64,000 bases of DNA, from assembly GCF_002209535.1 (NCBI RefSeq), contig NZ_NJIG01000006.1, positions 186,001 through 250,000 on the forward strand, in the 5' to 3' direction. Below are positions 8,471-16,569 of the stretch, piece by piece. Within the stretch, counting starts at the first letter, position 1. The number at the start of each line of letters is the position of its first letter. A program made the position numbers and the translations under genes. The DNA is from Achromobacter marplatensis. Its GTDB lineage: Bacteria > Pseudomonadota > Gammaproteobacteria > Burkholderiales > Burkholderiaceae_B. The notes beneath the pieces are model-generated. The model had not been told where the DNA came from. It did not search any database and saw nothing but the letters and a program-made list of their open reading frames with translations.

Positions 8471-9712
8471 TCAGGGGTTGAACAGCAGGAAACCGTAGGT
8501 GATGAACAGCGCCAGGTGCATGGCGCCCTGCATGATGGAGGTCCGCTGCCCGTTGAATGACAGCATGCCCAGCAGCACTGTCAAGGCCAGCAACACGGTT
8601 TCCAACGGCGATATCCCCATGACGACCTGCTTGCCCGTGATGAGGCCGATGGCCAGCACGGCGGGGACGGTCAGGCCGACGGTGGACACGAAGGCGCCCA
8701 GACACAGATTGATGGCGCGCTGCATCTCATTGTTCAGGGCGGCCTTGATGGCGGTCAGGGATTCCGGCGTGAAAACGATGATGGCGATCAGCACGCCGCT
8801 GACGGCGACGGGCGCGCCCGCGGTCGCCACGCCGTAGTCGATGACGATGGCAAGGTGATGCGCCAGCAGGACGATCGGAATGATCATGCCAAGCAGCAGC
8901 AGGCTGCTGCGCACGATGGCGGACCGCTCGCCGGGAGCGGATGCCGTGTCTTTCGTCTGCGCTGCGGTTTTTTCGGGCTGCGCCGCCACGGCCATCAGGC
9001 CGGGATGCGGCTGAATGAAGAGCCGCTTCTCGTTGCGCATCTGAAGCAGCAGGAACACCGCATACAGCGCGGCGGTGATCGCAGCAATCGTCCAGCCTTG
9101 CAGCGTCGTGAATTCGCCCGCGCCCGACAGGTAGTTGGGCAGGACCAGCGCCGTGCCGGTCAGCAGCACGATCATCGCCAGATAGGCGTTGGCGCCTTGG
9201 GCGTTGAACTCTTGCTCGCCATACTTCAGGCCGCCCGCGACCAGGCAGATCCCCATGACGAGATTCACGATGATCATCATCACCGCGAAGATCGAGTCGC
9301 GCCCGATGGTCGGAAACTCGCCCGGGCCAAGCAGCACCGAGGCAATCAGGATCACCTCGATCGACACGATCGAAAGCGTCAGGATCAGCGTCCCGTAGGG
9401 TTCGCCCAGCTTGTGCGCCAGAAGATCGGCTTCATGGACCACGCCGAACGAGGCGGCGATGATCGTGAAGAACAGCACCGCAAAGCAGGCGATGGCGGCG
9501 ACGGGGGCAAGCGGCTCCGCCAGCCATGCGCCGCCATAGACCGTGAAGGCGATCACGACAAGCCAGGCCCAGCCCAGCTTGAACCAGGTGGCCTTGGGAA
9601 TGCGAGGAGCGTGCGAAGGGGGCGGGGCAGTCTCCGGTTCGGTCGCGGCAACCGAAGGCGCGCGAGGAACGACAGAGGTGGGGAGGAGGGCGGGGAATAG
9701 CGGGACGCGCAT
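8471..9712 (-). CDS. ChaA-like Ca2+(Na+)/H+ antiporter, CaCA superfamily
   Basis: An integral membrane protein with about 11 hydrophobic segments and the two CaCA alpha-repeats: GEPYGTLILTLSIVSIEVILIA in the first half, and VFTPESLTAIKAALNN followed by LGAFVSTVGLTVPAVL in the second. Acidic residues for cation binding are present in both. A hydrophilic loop around residues 225-260 separates the halves. The frame can begin at 9727, but GGAAAG about 8 bp before the ATG at 9712 favours the shorter 413-residue form. That site lies just after the second hairpin of a guanidine-II riboswitch, so expression should respond to guanidine. The real substrate may therefore differ from Ca2+ or Na+, which is inference. 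Confidence 0.88.
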   Translation of the reverse strand: MRVPLFPALLPTSVVPRAPSVAATEPETAPPPSHAPRIPKATWFKLGWAWLVVIAFTVYGGAWLAEPLAPVAAIACFAVLFFTIIAASFGVVHEADLLAHKLGEPYGTLILTLSIVSIEVILIASVLLGPGEFPTIGRDSIFAVMMIIVNLVMGICLVAGGLKYGEQEFNAQGANAYLAMIVLLTGTALVLPNYLSGAGEFTTLQGWTIAAITAALYAVFLLLQMRNEKRLFIQPHPGLMAVAAQPEKTAAQTKDTASAPGERSAIVRSSLLLLGMIIPIVLLAHHLAIVIDYGVATAGAPVAVSGVLIAIIVFTPESLTAIKAALNNEMQRAINLCLGAFVSTVGLTVPAVLAIGLITGKQVVMGISPLETVLLALTVLLGMLSFNGQRTSIMQGAMHLALFITYGFLLFNP

Positions 9713-9737
9713 CGCTGGTCTTTCCATGAAAGATAAG

Positions 9738-9786
9738 CGGGGTCGTCCCCGATAAAGTCACGCCAGTCAGGTCGTCCTGGCTGGCG
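9738..9786 (-). promoter_or_regulatory. Guanidine-II (mini-ykkC) riboswitch
   Basis: On the leftward strand two hairpins lie in tandem, each capped by the loop ACGA. The first (plus-strand 9761-9786) has an 11-bp stem with one C-A mismatch; the second (9738-9751) is CGGGG-ACGA-CCCCG. They are 9 nt apart. Two stems with ACGR loops separated by a short linker define the mini-ykkC class, which binds one guanidinium per loop and frees the ribosome-binding site. The presumed Shine-Dalgarno of the antiporter gene (about 9720-9725) follows immediately, so translational control is likely. Confidence 0.85.
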
Positions 9787-9912
9787 AGAGCGAGCTGCTC
9801 GATCGCTGAAATTCTAACCGATCGGGACTTGGGGCAAGGTGCCCGGGGCGCGTTGGCACATCTTTCCCGTCCTGGGCTAGACTGATCTCCCTTTCATCTG
9901 CTCGCCTTAGCC

Positions 9913-10521
9913 ATGGCCCTGCACAGCTGGCTCATCTACCTGGTCGCCGTCATCGGCCTGTCGATCACGCCTGGTCCCAACACGCTGCTTGCGCTGACCC
10001 ACGGCGCGCTGCACGGCCATCGCAAGGCGTTGTGCACCATCGCCGGCGGCGCGGTGGGTTTCATCGCCTTGATCGCCTTGTCCATGCTGGGCATCAGCGC
10101 GCTCTTGAAAGCCTGGGGGCCGGCGCTGACGGTGTTGAAGTGGGCGGGCGGCGCCTATCTGATCTGGCTGGGCATCCAGCTGTGGCGTGCGCCGGGCGTG
10201 CAGCTGACGCCCGCGCCCGACATGCCCCGGCCGCGTCGCACGCGGATGTTCAGCCAGGGCCTTTTGTCCGCGATCTCCAATCCCAAGGCGTTGCTCTTTT
10301 ACGGCGCGTTCCTGCCGCAATTCATCGATCCGGCGCGCAGCCTGTTCACGCAGTTCGTGATCATGGCGGGCACCTTCGCCGTCATCGAATTCCTGGTCGA
10401 GTATGTGCTGGCGCGGCTGGCGCACCGGGTGCGGCCGTGGCTGGAGCGTACCGGACGCCGCTTCAACAAGGTGTGTGGCGGCCTGTTCGCCGCCATGGGG
10501 GCGGCGCTGCCGGGTTCTTGA
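9913..10521 (+). CDS. LysE/RhtB-family amino-acid exporter
   Basis: A 202-residue membrane protein with six predicted hydrophobic helices. It shows the family N-terminus with SITPGPNTLLAL at about residues 17-28 and the SNPKALLFY signature near residue 120. Members export amino acids or similar small metabolites (lysine, threonine, homoserine, leucine). The substrate cannot be told from sequence. It is divergent from the guanidine-riboswitch-controlled antiporter gene and ends 3 bp from the convergent PIG-L gene. Confidence 0.92.
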   Translation: MALHSWLIYLVAVIGLSITPGPNTLLALTHGALHGHRKALCTIAGGAVGFIALIALSMLGISALLKAWGPALTVLKWAGGAYLIWLGIQLWRAPGVQLTPAPDMPRPRRTRMFSQGLLSAISNPKALLFYGAFLPQFIDPARSLFTQFVIMAGTFAVIEFLVEYVLARLAHRVRPWLERTGRRFNKVCGGLFAAMGAALPGS

Positions 10522-10524
10522 CGC

Positions 10525-12606
10525 CTACTGCACCGTCGTAGGCGTTGCGGCGCGCGAGGACTGCGTGGGCATGCGCTCCAGGGTCAGTGTGCCAGGTTCG
10601 CTGGACGATGGGCGGACCACCACGGCCTTGTTGGTATTGTTTGCGCCCAGGTTGGGTAGATCCGTCGGGCGGGCGGCCACGGCCGCGAAGGGGCCGCCGC
10701 CCGTCGACGGCACGCCGTCCAGGGTCAGGGTGCCAGCCCACAGGCCGTCGCGGCGCGATAGCACCTGGTATTGCTGGGGCGCGCCGGCAGTGCGTGCCAC
10801 CACGTACAGCGTGCCATCAACGATATTGAGCGCCGGGGGCGACGCGGCCAGGGCGTCCAGTTTGGCCGGCTTGCCGTGCTCGACGAGCCAGAGCGGTCCG
10901 CCCGTGCGTTCCAGCAGCGCCAGGACGACGTTGCCTTGCGCATCGGCGCTGATGGCCGGGCGCCCGATGTAGGGCACGCCCAGATCCGTGGCCGTGCTCC
11001 AGTCCATGTCGAGGTCGGTGGTGTCGCCGGCTTCCACCAGCTTGATCAGATGGTTGTTGCTGCGCTGGCGGAAATAGAGTTCCACGCGGTTTTCGTGGTT
11101 GCGGATCGCGGCCAGGCCGCCTGCCGCTTCGGGTGCCGGCACGCGGCGCCAGCCTTGCCATTCCGGCCGATGGCCTTTGGCGGCCGGCAGTTGGCGCGTG
11201 TAGAACAGTTCGCCCGCACCGGCCGACGCAAAGATCACATAGCGCCCGTCGGCGCCGCGCGCGGCAGCCGGAGCGCCGGTGGCGCCGTCCAGCGGCGGCA
11301 GGTCTTGCCAGGTGCTCCAGCTGCCGTCGATGCCGGAGGGCGTGATCCAGTGCAGCACGCCGTCATAGCCCAAGGCCACGGCGGCCGCTTCACCGCGCGG
11401 CGCAACAGCCGGGATCTGCGTGACGCGCAGGCCGCCCAGCGCCTGCCAGCCTTGCCAGGTGCCATCGTGGCGCTGTTTGTTCGCCCACACGCCGCCTAGC
11501 GGGTCGCGCGCCATCAGGCCGGCCGTGCCGTCGGCATGGGTGAAGGAAACCAGCGGACCGCTGGTGCGCCCGCCCAGGCTTTGCCAGCGGCGCTGGCTGG
11601 AATCCCAGCGGTTGACGGCGGCATTGGTTTCACCGGCGGCGAACACCACGAGGCCACCGCGCCCGTCCGGATACAGCTGCGGCGCGATGTCCTGGCTGGA
11701 GACGTAATAGGCGCGCTGCACCCAGGCGGCGGCGGGGCCGGCCGGCTCTTTGCAGCCCGTCGGGCCGGCGCAATAGTGGTAGTCGTTCCAGGCGTAGTGC
11801 TGGAAGATCACCGACTTGCTGGCGATTTCCGTGTCGGCCAGGTTGGTGGCGCGTTCCTGGCTGGGGTAGTCGATGTAGCCAGTCTCGGCATAGTTGCCGG
11901 GCACGCGCAGCATGGCTTCGCGCACCAGTCGCGCGCTGGCGATGTGGTCCGGATGCCCATGGCCCGCGCAACGCCAGCAAAGCTGCGTATAGGGCACGAC
12001 GATGGTGTCGTCCAGATGGCGCACCGTGGTCGGCTTGTATTGGCGGATCAGGTCCGCCAGGGTGTCGATCAGTTGTTCGCGCGTGTAGACCTGGGGGTAG
12101 GGGCCCAGCGTATCGACGCTTTGCCCGGGTTCCGATTCGGTGCGGCTCAGCGGCGTGAGGCTACCCCAGCCCTTGCCCAGCCATGGATCCTTCAGGCGCA
12201 TGTGCCAAAGCTGCACGCGCGGATTGTCCTGCAAGGTGAAGCGCGCGATGGCGCGCCCGCCTGCCATGCCGGCATCTTCCTTCCACTGGTCGGGCTTGTG
12301 CGCCATGTAGGCGTAGGCGGCGCGGATGCCGCGTTCGCGACCCAGCATGTAGCCATCGCCTTCGCCCGCGTCGCTGGCCGTCAGGTAGACGACGCGCACG
12401 CAGCCGCCCGCCTCGATGTTGGAGGCGATGTCGGGGTTCATGAACAGCAGGTCGTCATCCAGGTGGGCCACGAAGGCCAAGTCCTTGATGCCATGGCATT
12501 GTTCCAGCGTCGGCGGGGCGGCCAACGCGGACGCGGAGACTAGAACGGTGACTGCACAGAACAGCGCCCGGCAAACGGGGCGTACTAAGGCCATCAAAGC
12601 TGGCAT
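10525..12606 (-). CDS. Exported PIG-L family deacetylase with C-terminal beta-propeller-like domain
   Basis: From the ATG at 12606 (693 aa) a signal peptide (ending ASALAA) leads to a PIG-L/LmbE domain of about 270 residues. The zinc motif appears as AHLDDDLLFMNPD, and a second metal region is at GHPDH. PIG-L enzymes remove N-acetyl groups from sugar conjugates. The remaining 350 residues contain repeated W-x-x-W-rich blades such as GTWQGWQALGG and WSTWQDLPPL, resembling PLL/tachylectin-type propellers that bind carbohydrate. The longer frame to 12768 would place 54 residues before the signal peptide and is rejected. Likely a periplasmic or secreted glycan deacetylase. Confidence 0.85.
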   Translation of the reverse strand: MPALMALVRPVCRALFCAVTVLVSASALAAPPTLEQCHGIKDLAFVAHLDDDLLFMNPDIASNIEAGGCVRVVYLTASDAGEGDGYMLGRERGIRAAYAYMAHKPDQWKEDAGMAGGRAIARFTLQDNPRVQLWHMRLKDPWLGKGWGSLTPLSRTESEPGQSVDTLGPYPQVYTREQLIDTLADLIRQYKPTTVRHLDDTIVVPYTQLCWRCAGHGHPDHIASARLVREAMLRVPGNYAETGYIDYPSQERATNLADTEIASKSVIFQHYAWNDYHYCAGPTGCKEPAGPAAAWVQRAYYVSSQDIAPQLYPDGRGGLVVFAAGETNAAVNRWDSSQRRWQSLGGRTSGPLVSFTHADGTAGLMARDPLGGVWANKQRHDGTWQGWQALGGLRVTQIPAVAPRGEAAAVALGYDGVLHWITPSGIDGSWSTWQDLPPLDGATGAPAAARGADGRYVIFASAGAGELFYTRQLPAAKGHRPEWQGWRRVPAPEAAGGLAAIRNHENRVELYFRQRSNNHLIKLVEAGDTTDLDMDWSTATDLGVPYIGRPAISADAQGNVVLALLERTGGPLWLVEHGKPAKLDALAASPPALNIVDGTLYVVARTAGAPQQYQVLSRRDGLWAGTLTLDGVPSTGGGPFAAVAARPTDLPNLGANNTNKAVVVRPSSSEPGTLTLERMPTQSSRAATPTTVQ

Positions 12607-12818
12607 AGGTGGGCGTCGCTTAAAAGGCGCGGCGCGGCAGTGTGTTTTTGGTTCAACGAGTATAGCGGGCAGGTGTTGCGGGCTGACGAAGGAACCGGAA
12701 CAGAGTGTTGGATAGGGTGTCAGTCTGCAAAGGCGCGGTTTGACGTATGGTCCGTCACCTTTTTTCATTGGTAGACTGGTGGCCCGCAGCCCCGATCTGC
12801 AGTCAGAAGGCCCATTCC

Positions 12819-13247
12819 GTGAACATCCGTCCGGCCCTACACAGTGACATCCTTTTGCTTGTGGAACTTGATCCGATCGCCGATCGCGAATCGGGCCGGC
12901 GGGAATTCATCGCACGAAGCGTCGCCGCGGGTCAATGCTGGGTGGCGACGGGGCCAGGGCAGGAGGCGTCGCCCCTCGGGTACGGGGTCCTCAATCGCGC
13001 GTTCTTCGACCACCCCTTCATTGCCCTGGTCGTCGTGAAATCGTCTGCGCGGCGCCGTGGCGTCGCGACGGCAATTGTTCGAAGCTTGGCTTCGCAATGC
13101 GACGGCGCCAAACTGTTCACGTCGACGAACACGTCCAATTTTCCGATGCGGGCCCTGCTTGAGCGGTTGGGATTCATCGCCAGCGGCCGGATCGATAACC
13201 TGGACGACGGCGATCCTGAACTGGTGTTCGTGAAGTTCTTCGACTGA
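12819..13247 (+). CDS. GNAT-family N-acetyltransferase
   Basis: A GTG start at 12819 with AGAAGG about 10 bp upstream gives 142 residues beginning VNIRPALHSDI, the normal GNAT opening; the frame upstream to 12747 overlaps the divergent gene's control region. The acetyl-CoA loop is SARRRGVATAIVRSL at about residues 71-85, and the terminal ALLERLGFIASGRID matches the motif-B region. The substrate is unknown. It is a monocistronic gene lying convergent to the oxygenase-like gene. Confidence 0.82.
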   Translation: MNIRPALHSDILLLVELDPIADRESGRREFIARSVAAGQCWVATGPGQEASPLGYGVLNRAFFDHPFIALVVVKSSARRRGVATAIVRSLASQCDGAKLFTSTNTSNFPMRALLERLGFIASGRIDNLDDGDPELVFVKFFD

Positions 13248-13275
13248 TATGTGGCGCGGCGGACGCGCTCGCGCC

Positions 13276-13986
13276 TTATGCGGCCGGCTCCCACCGTCCC
13301 GAGGCCGGGTCCACCACCGCGCGCACGCCGCCCGCCCACACCTGCTCATCCGCCATGCCTGCCGCCCGTTGCGGGTCGATATCGAATACCACGCCCAGCG
13401 CCTGCGCGACGCACGCCGCTTCAACCGGCAATTCCCAGGTCAGGAATAGCTGAGTGAGATCCTCATCGGAAGCGAAGTCGGTAGCTTGAAAACCGTTGCC
13501 GCCACGTGGGATCACGGCATGCGGCTGGCAGGTATCGAAGAGGATGGCGGTGCCCCGGACGAGCGGGATGCGATGCCCGGAATACGGGAAGTGCACGTCC
13601 AGCCCTTTGTCGTCGCTCAGGAACAGGTTGCAGAAGGCAGCACTGCCGTATTGTTCGCCGTCATGGTGATACCTGGCGCCGCGGCATGCCATCAGGGCAA
13701 TGTCGCTGTCGGCAAGCACGTCGCCCAACCCCAGCGCGCGTGTCCAGGTGCCCATGGCCTGCACGCAGCGCTCGTATTCGGGCCAGCGCACTTGCGTTCG
13801 GGCCAGCGGCATCTGTTCGACGTCGCCAGGCTCCAGGGACAACCGGGTGGTGATTTCGCGATGCCAATCGGCGACTACGCGGGTGGGGGGCGGGGGCACG
13901 TCAACCGTGCCTGACAGCACCGTGCCGCCCACGCTGCGGCTGCGGATCGCGTTGCCGCTCCAGAAGTAGGAGATGAGAGGCATCAT
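13276..13986 (-). CDS. Putative 2-oxoglutarate/Fe(II)-dependent oxygenase-like protein
   Basis: A 236-residue protein that I assign to the double-stranded beta-helix oxygenases from spacing alone. A proximal H-x-D type pair lies at H107/H108-D109 (RYHHDGE), and a distal H156 is followed by R161 in CQPHAVIPRG, which could bind 2-oxoglutarate. The fold was not confirmed. Its start overlaps the stop of the LysR gene by 4 bp (ATGA), so regulator and enzyme are cotranscribed and divergent from the ArgH-like/Bug operon. A role in degrading the same N-substituted amino acid is plausible but unproven. Confidence 0.6.
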   Translation of the reverse strand: MMPLISYFWSGNAIRSRSVGGTVLSGTVDVPPPPTRVVADWHREITTRLSLEPGDVEQMPLARTQVRWPEYERCVQAMGTWTRALGLGDVLADSDIALMACRGARYHHDGEQYGSAAFCNLFLSDDKGLDVHFPYSGHRIPLVRGTAILFDTCQPHAVIPRGGNGFQATDFASDEDLTQLFLTWELPVEAACVAQALGVVFDIDPQRAAGMADEQVWAGGVRAVVDPASGRWEPAA

Positions 13987-14879
13987 TTTTCCGCCGCCTG
14001 GTTCAGCAAGGTGAACACTTCCTGCACGCAGTCCGCCATTTTCCTGGCCAGCGCGCCCACGGGGAAGTGGTCGGAGGTCACCGCGTAGCTAGGGAATTCG
14101 ATTTTTTCCGAGAACGGGATTTCGCGCAATTCAGGCATGTTCAACGCCCGCGATACGACGGGGTTGATGATTGAGACGCCCAGCCCTCTGCCGACCATCG
14201 AGCAGATGGTCGTGGCGTAAGGCGTTTCGATCGACAGGATCCGCGAATCATCGGGGAAGTGCCGGTCGACCGATGCGCGGTTGAAACTGCCTGCCGGCAA
14301 CGAGATGAAATTCTCGTCGTTGAAGTCGGCGGGCTTCAGTATTTTCTTGCGGGCCAGCCGGTGCATGCGCGGCACGATCGCCACGCCGTGCGCCGCGTTG
14401 ATCCGCGCGTACTGCAAGCCTGGCACGTCGGCCTGGATGGAAGCGAAGCCGATGTCGCAAAAGCCGGTGGCCATCCACTTCGCCACCACGTCAGACCCAC
14501 CCGTGCTGACCACGACGGGAATGTCCGAGACCTTGTCCCTGAACAGCCGGAGCGCGTCTGGCAGCACGCATTGCGTGATGGAGCCCACCGCGCCGACCCG
14601 CAGCAGGCCCGTGCCCCGGCGGCGAATGGAACTGGCGCTGTCGTTCAACGATTCCAGGCCGATGAAGGCGCGTTCGACGTCGGCGTAGAACGCATCGGCT
14701 TCAGGGGTAGGGATCAGCCGGGTGCCGACGCGTTTGAACAGCACGAAACCCAGCGTATTTTCAAGCAGCGCGATCCAGCGGCTGACGTTTGGCTGCGAGG
14801 TGTGCAGCAGCCCCGCCGCCGTCGTCATCGAGCGCGTCATCATCACGGCGCGAAAAGCTTCGACCTGCTTGAAATTCAT
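13983..14879 (-). CDS. LysR-family regulator of the ArgH-like cluster
   Basis: A 298-residue LysR protein starting MNFKQVEAFRAVMMTRSMTTAAGLLHTSQPN, which carries the HTH at about residues 18-38. The sequence style resembles the OccR/NocR branch that controls opine and arginine-derivative use; this is pattern memory, not a search. It is transcribed away from the ArgH-like gene with a 127-bp intergenic region holding a TCAA-N8-TTGA symmetry. Its stop overlaps the oxygenase-like gene. Confidence 0.92.
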   Translation of the reverse strand: MNFKQVEAFRAVMMTRSMTTAAGLLHTSQPNVSRWIALLENTLGFVLFKRVGTRLIPTPEADAFYADVERAFIGLESLNDSASSIRRRGTGLLRVGAVGSITQCVLPDALRLFRDKVSDIPVVVSTGGSDVVAKWMATGFCDIGFASIQADVPGLQYARINAAHGVAIVPRMHRLARKKILKPADFNDENFISLPAGSFNRASVDRHFPDDSRILSIETPYATTICSMVGRGLGVSIINPVVSRALNMPELREIPFSEKIEFPSYAVTSDHFPVGALARKMADCVQEVFTLLNQAAEK

Positions 14880-14915
14880 CGTTCAGTCCAGAAAAACGGC
14901 GTACGGATAATCATA

Positions 14916-14931
14916 TCAATTTTGTATTTGA
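14916..14931. promoter_or_regulatory. Candidate LysR site between divergent promoters
   Basis: The AT-rich interval between the LysR gene and the ArgH-like gene contains the dyad TCAA-N8-TTGA. It sits 37 bp before the LysR ATG and 76 bp before the lyase ATG, the place where LysR regulators usually bind to control both genes. The dyad is short, so confidence is limited. Confidence 0.3.
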
Positions 14932-15006
14932 AGCCGTAAATATCTGATTTGACGCATAACTTGGCGCAGACGGAGACTACAGTTTTCGTGTTCCTACCGG
15001 ACTGAA

Positions 15007-16539
15007 ATGGAATCCAAAGTCAGCAGCCGCCTGAAGCAACCGCTTGCCCCGGAAGTGCTTCAATATATTTTCCTTCCGCGCTTGAATCGCGAGTTCTTCG
15101 CCAATTTCGAGATGCTGAATCAGATCAACCTTGCGCATCTGGTGATGCTGCACGAGCAGGGCATCCTGGACCACGACGCGTCGGTCCGGTTGGCCCAGGC
15201 GTTGCTCAAGATGCAGGCCGACGGGCCGGATGCGGTGGAGTTGGATGCCGCACGCGAAGAGGCCTATTTCAACTACGAGGCCCATCTGATCAAGCTGGTG
15301 GGGCAGGAGCTGGGCGGGCGCCTGCATACCGCGCGCAGCCGCAACGACATCGGCGCCACCGTCGACCGCATCCGTGCGCGGGATTTCACGGCCCGGATCG
15401 CGACCGCCTTGATCGACGTCGCCGATGCGGCACTGCGCCAGGCTGGCCAGTACGCCGACTGCGTGATGCCCGGCTATACGCATATGCAGGCCGCGCAGCC
15501 GATCACTTATGGCTATTACCTGTCAGCGCTGGTCGACGCCTGGTCACGTGATGTCGACCGCTTGCTGCACGTGTTGGAAACCACGGACGCGTCCCCGTTG
15601 GGCGCCTGCGCGCTGGCCGGCACGTCGTTTCCGATCGACCGCGACACAACCAGCGCGATGCTGGGCTTCAGCCGCCCGCTGGCGAGTTCGCTGGACAGTG
15701 TCGCATCGCGGGATTTTGCGCTGGAGCTGAGCGCTTCGCTGTCGATCATGATGATCACCAGCAGCAGGATGGTGCAGGACTTCTATATCTGGTCGACGCC
15801 GGAGTTCGGCTACCTGTCGTTCCCGGACAGCATCGCCAGCACGTCCAGCATCATGCCGCAGAAGAAGAACCCGGCGGTGTTGGAATACCTGCGTGGCAAG
15901 ACCGGCCACTTGATCGGCCTGACCTCGGCGGCTTTCGCAACGGTGAAGTCGACGCATTTCACGCACTCGGGCGACAGCAGCCGCGAGAGCACGCGGACGT
16001 GCTGGGAAGCCTGCGAAGAGGCGTTGAGATCGTTGGCGCTGATCAAGCTGCTGGTGGAACGGGTCGAACCGAACCGCGCGCGCATGGCCTCGCGCGCGGC
16101 CGAGGACTTCTCCACCGTCACCGACCTGGCCGACCTGCTGGTGCGCAAGGCCGACGCGTCGTTCCGCGACGCGCATCACATCATCGGCGCCGTGGTCCGG
16201 CAGGCATTGGAAGCGGGAATTCCCGCCAAGGACATCACGCCCCAGATGGTCAATGCCGCAGCCGCCCAGCAGCTTGGCCGGCGGGTCGCGCTGCGCGAAG
16301 ACGATATCGCCGCATGCCTGGACCCGGTCCGCAATGTGGCGGCGCGCCAGTCGTTCGGCGGGCCCGCGCCAAGCCTCGTGACCGGCCGTATCGGCGAGCA
16401 GCAGGCAGAGCTGGCCAAGCAGCGCAGCGCCATCGCCGCGACGGTGCAGCGCGTGGCGGATGCGCAGGATCTGTTGCGGCAATGCGTGCAAACGCTTATT
16501 TCATCCGAGTCAGCGGTGACTTCCGTCCTGGAAGCTTGA
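15007..16539 (+). CDS. Argininosuccinate lyase-family enzyme, probably catabolic
   Basis: A fumarase/aspartase-superfamily lyase of 510 residues. It has the TARSRND motif (108-114), the catalytic-region GYTHMQ (H159), and the flexible signature loop STSSIMPQKKNP (278-289), whose serine acts as general base. Canonical ArgH is about 460-470 residues; this one has an extended C-terminus. It pairs with a Bug binding protein and LysR/oxygenase genes rather than arginine genes, which suggests cleavage of an N-substituted aspartate to fumarate plus amine, as in EDDS lyase. That substrate class is inference. The Bug gene follows after 30 bp. Confidence 0.87.
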   Translation: MESKVSSRLKQPLAPEVLQYIFLPRLNREFFANFEMLNQINLAHLVMLHEQGILDHDASVRLAQALLKMQADGPDAVELDAAREEAYFNYEAHLIKLVGQELGGRLHTARSRNDIGATVDRIRARDFTARIATALIDVADAALRQAGQYADCVMPGYTHMQAAQPITYGYYLSALVDAWSRDVDRLLHVLETTDASPLGACALAGTSFPIDRDTTSAMLGFSRPLASSLDSVASRDFALELSASLSIMMITSSRMVQDFYIWSTPEFGYLSFPDSIASTSSIMPQKKNPAVLEYLRGKTGHLIGLTSAAFATVKSTHFTHSGDSSRESTRTCWEACEEALRSLALIKLLVERVEPNRARMASRAAEDFSTVTDLADLLVRKADASFRDAHHIIGAVVRQALEAGIPAKDITPQMVNAAAAQQLGRRVALREDDIAACLDPVRNVAARQSFGGPAPSLVTGRIGEQQAELAKQRSAIAATVQRVADAQDLLRQCVQTLISSESAVTSVLEA

Positions 16540-16569
16540 CTGGCCATAACAATCAAGGGGAATTCCATC

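Noticed and set aside
9738-9786. Mn2+ yybP-ykoY riboswitch before the antiporter
   Set aside because: The expected junction motifs are absent; the two ACGA-capped hairpins fit guanidine-II instead.
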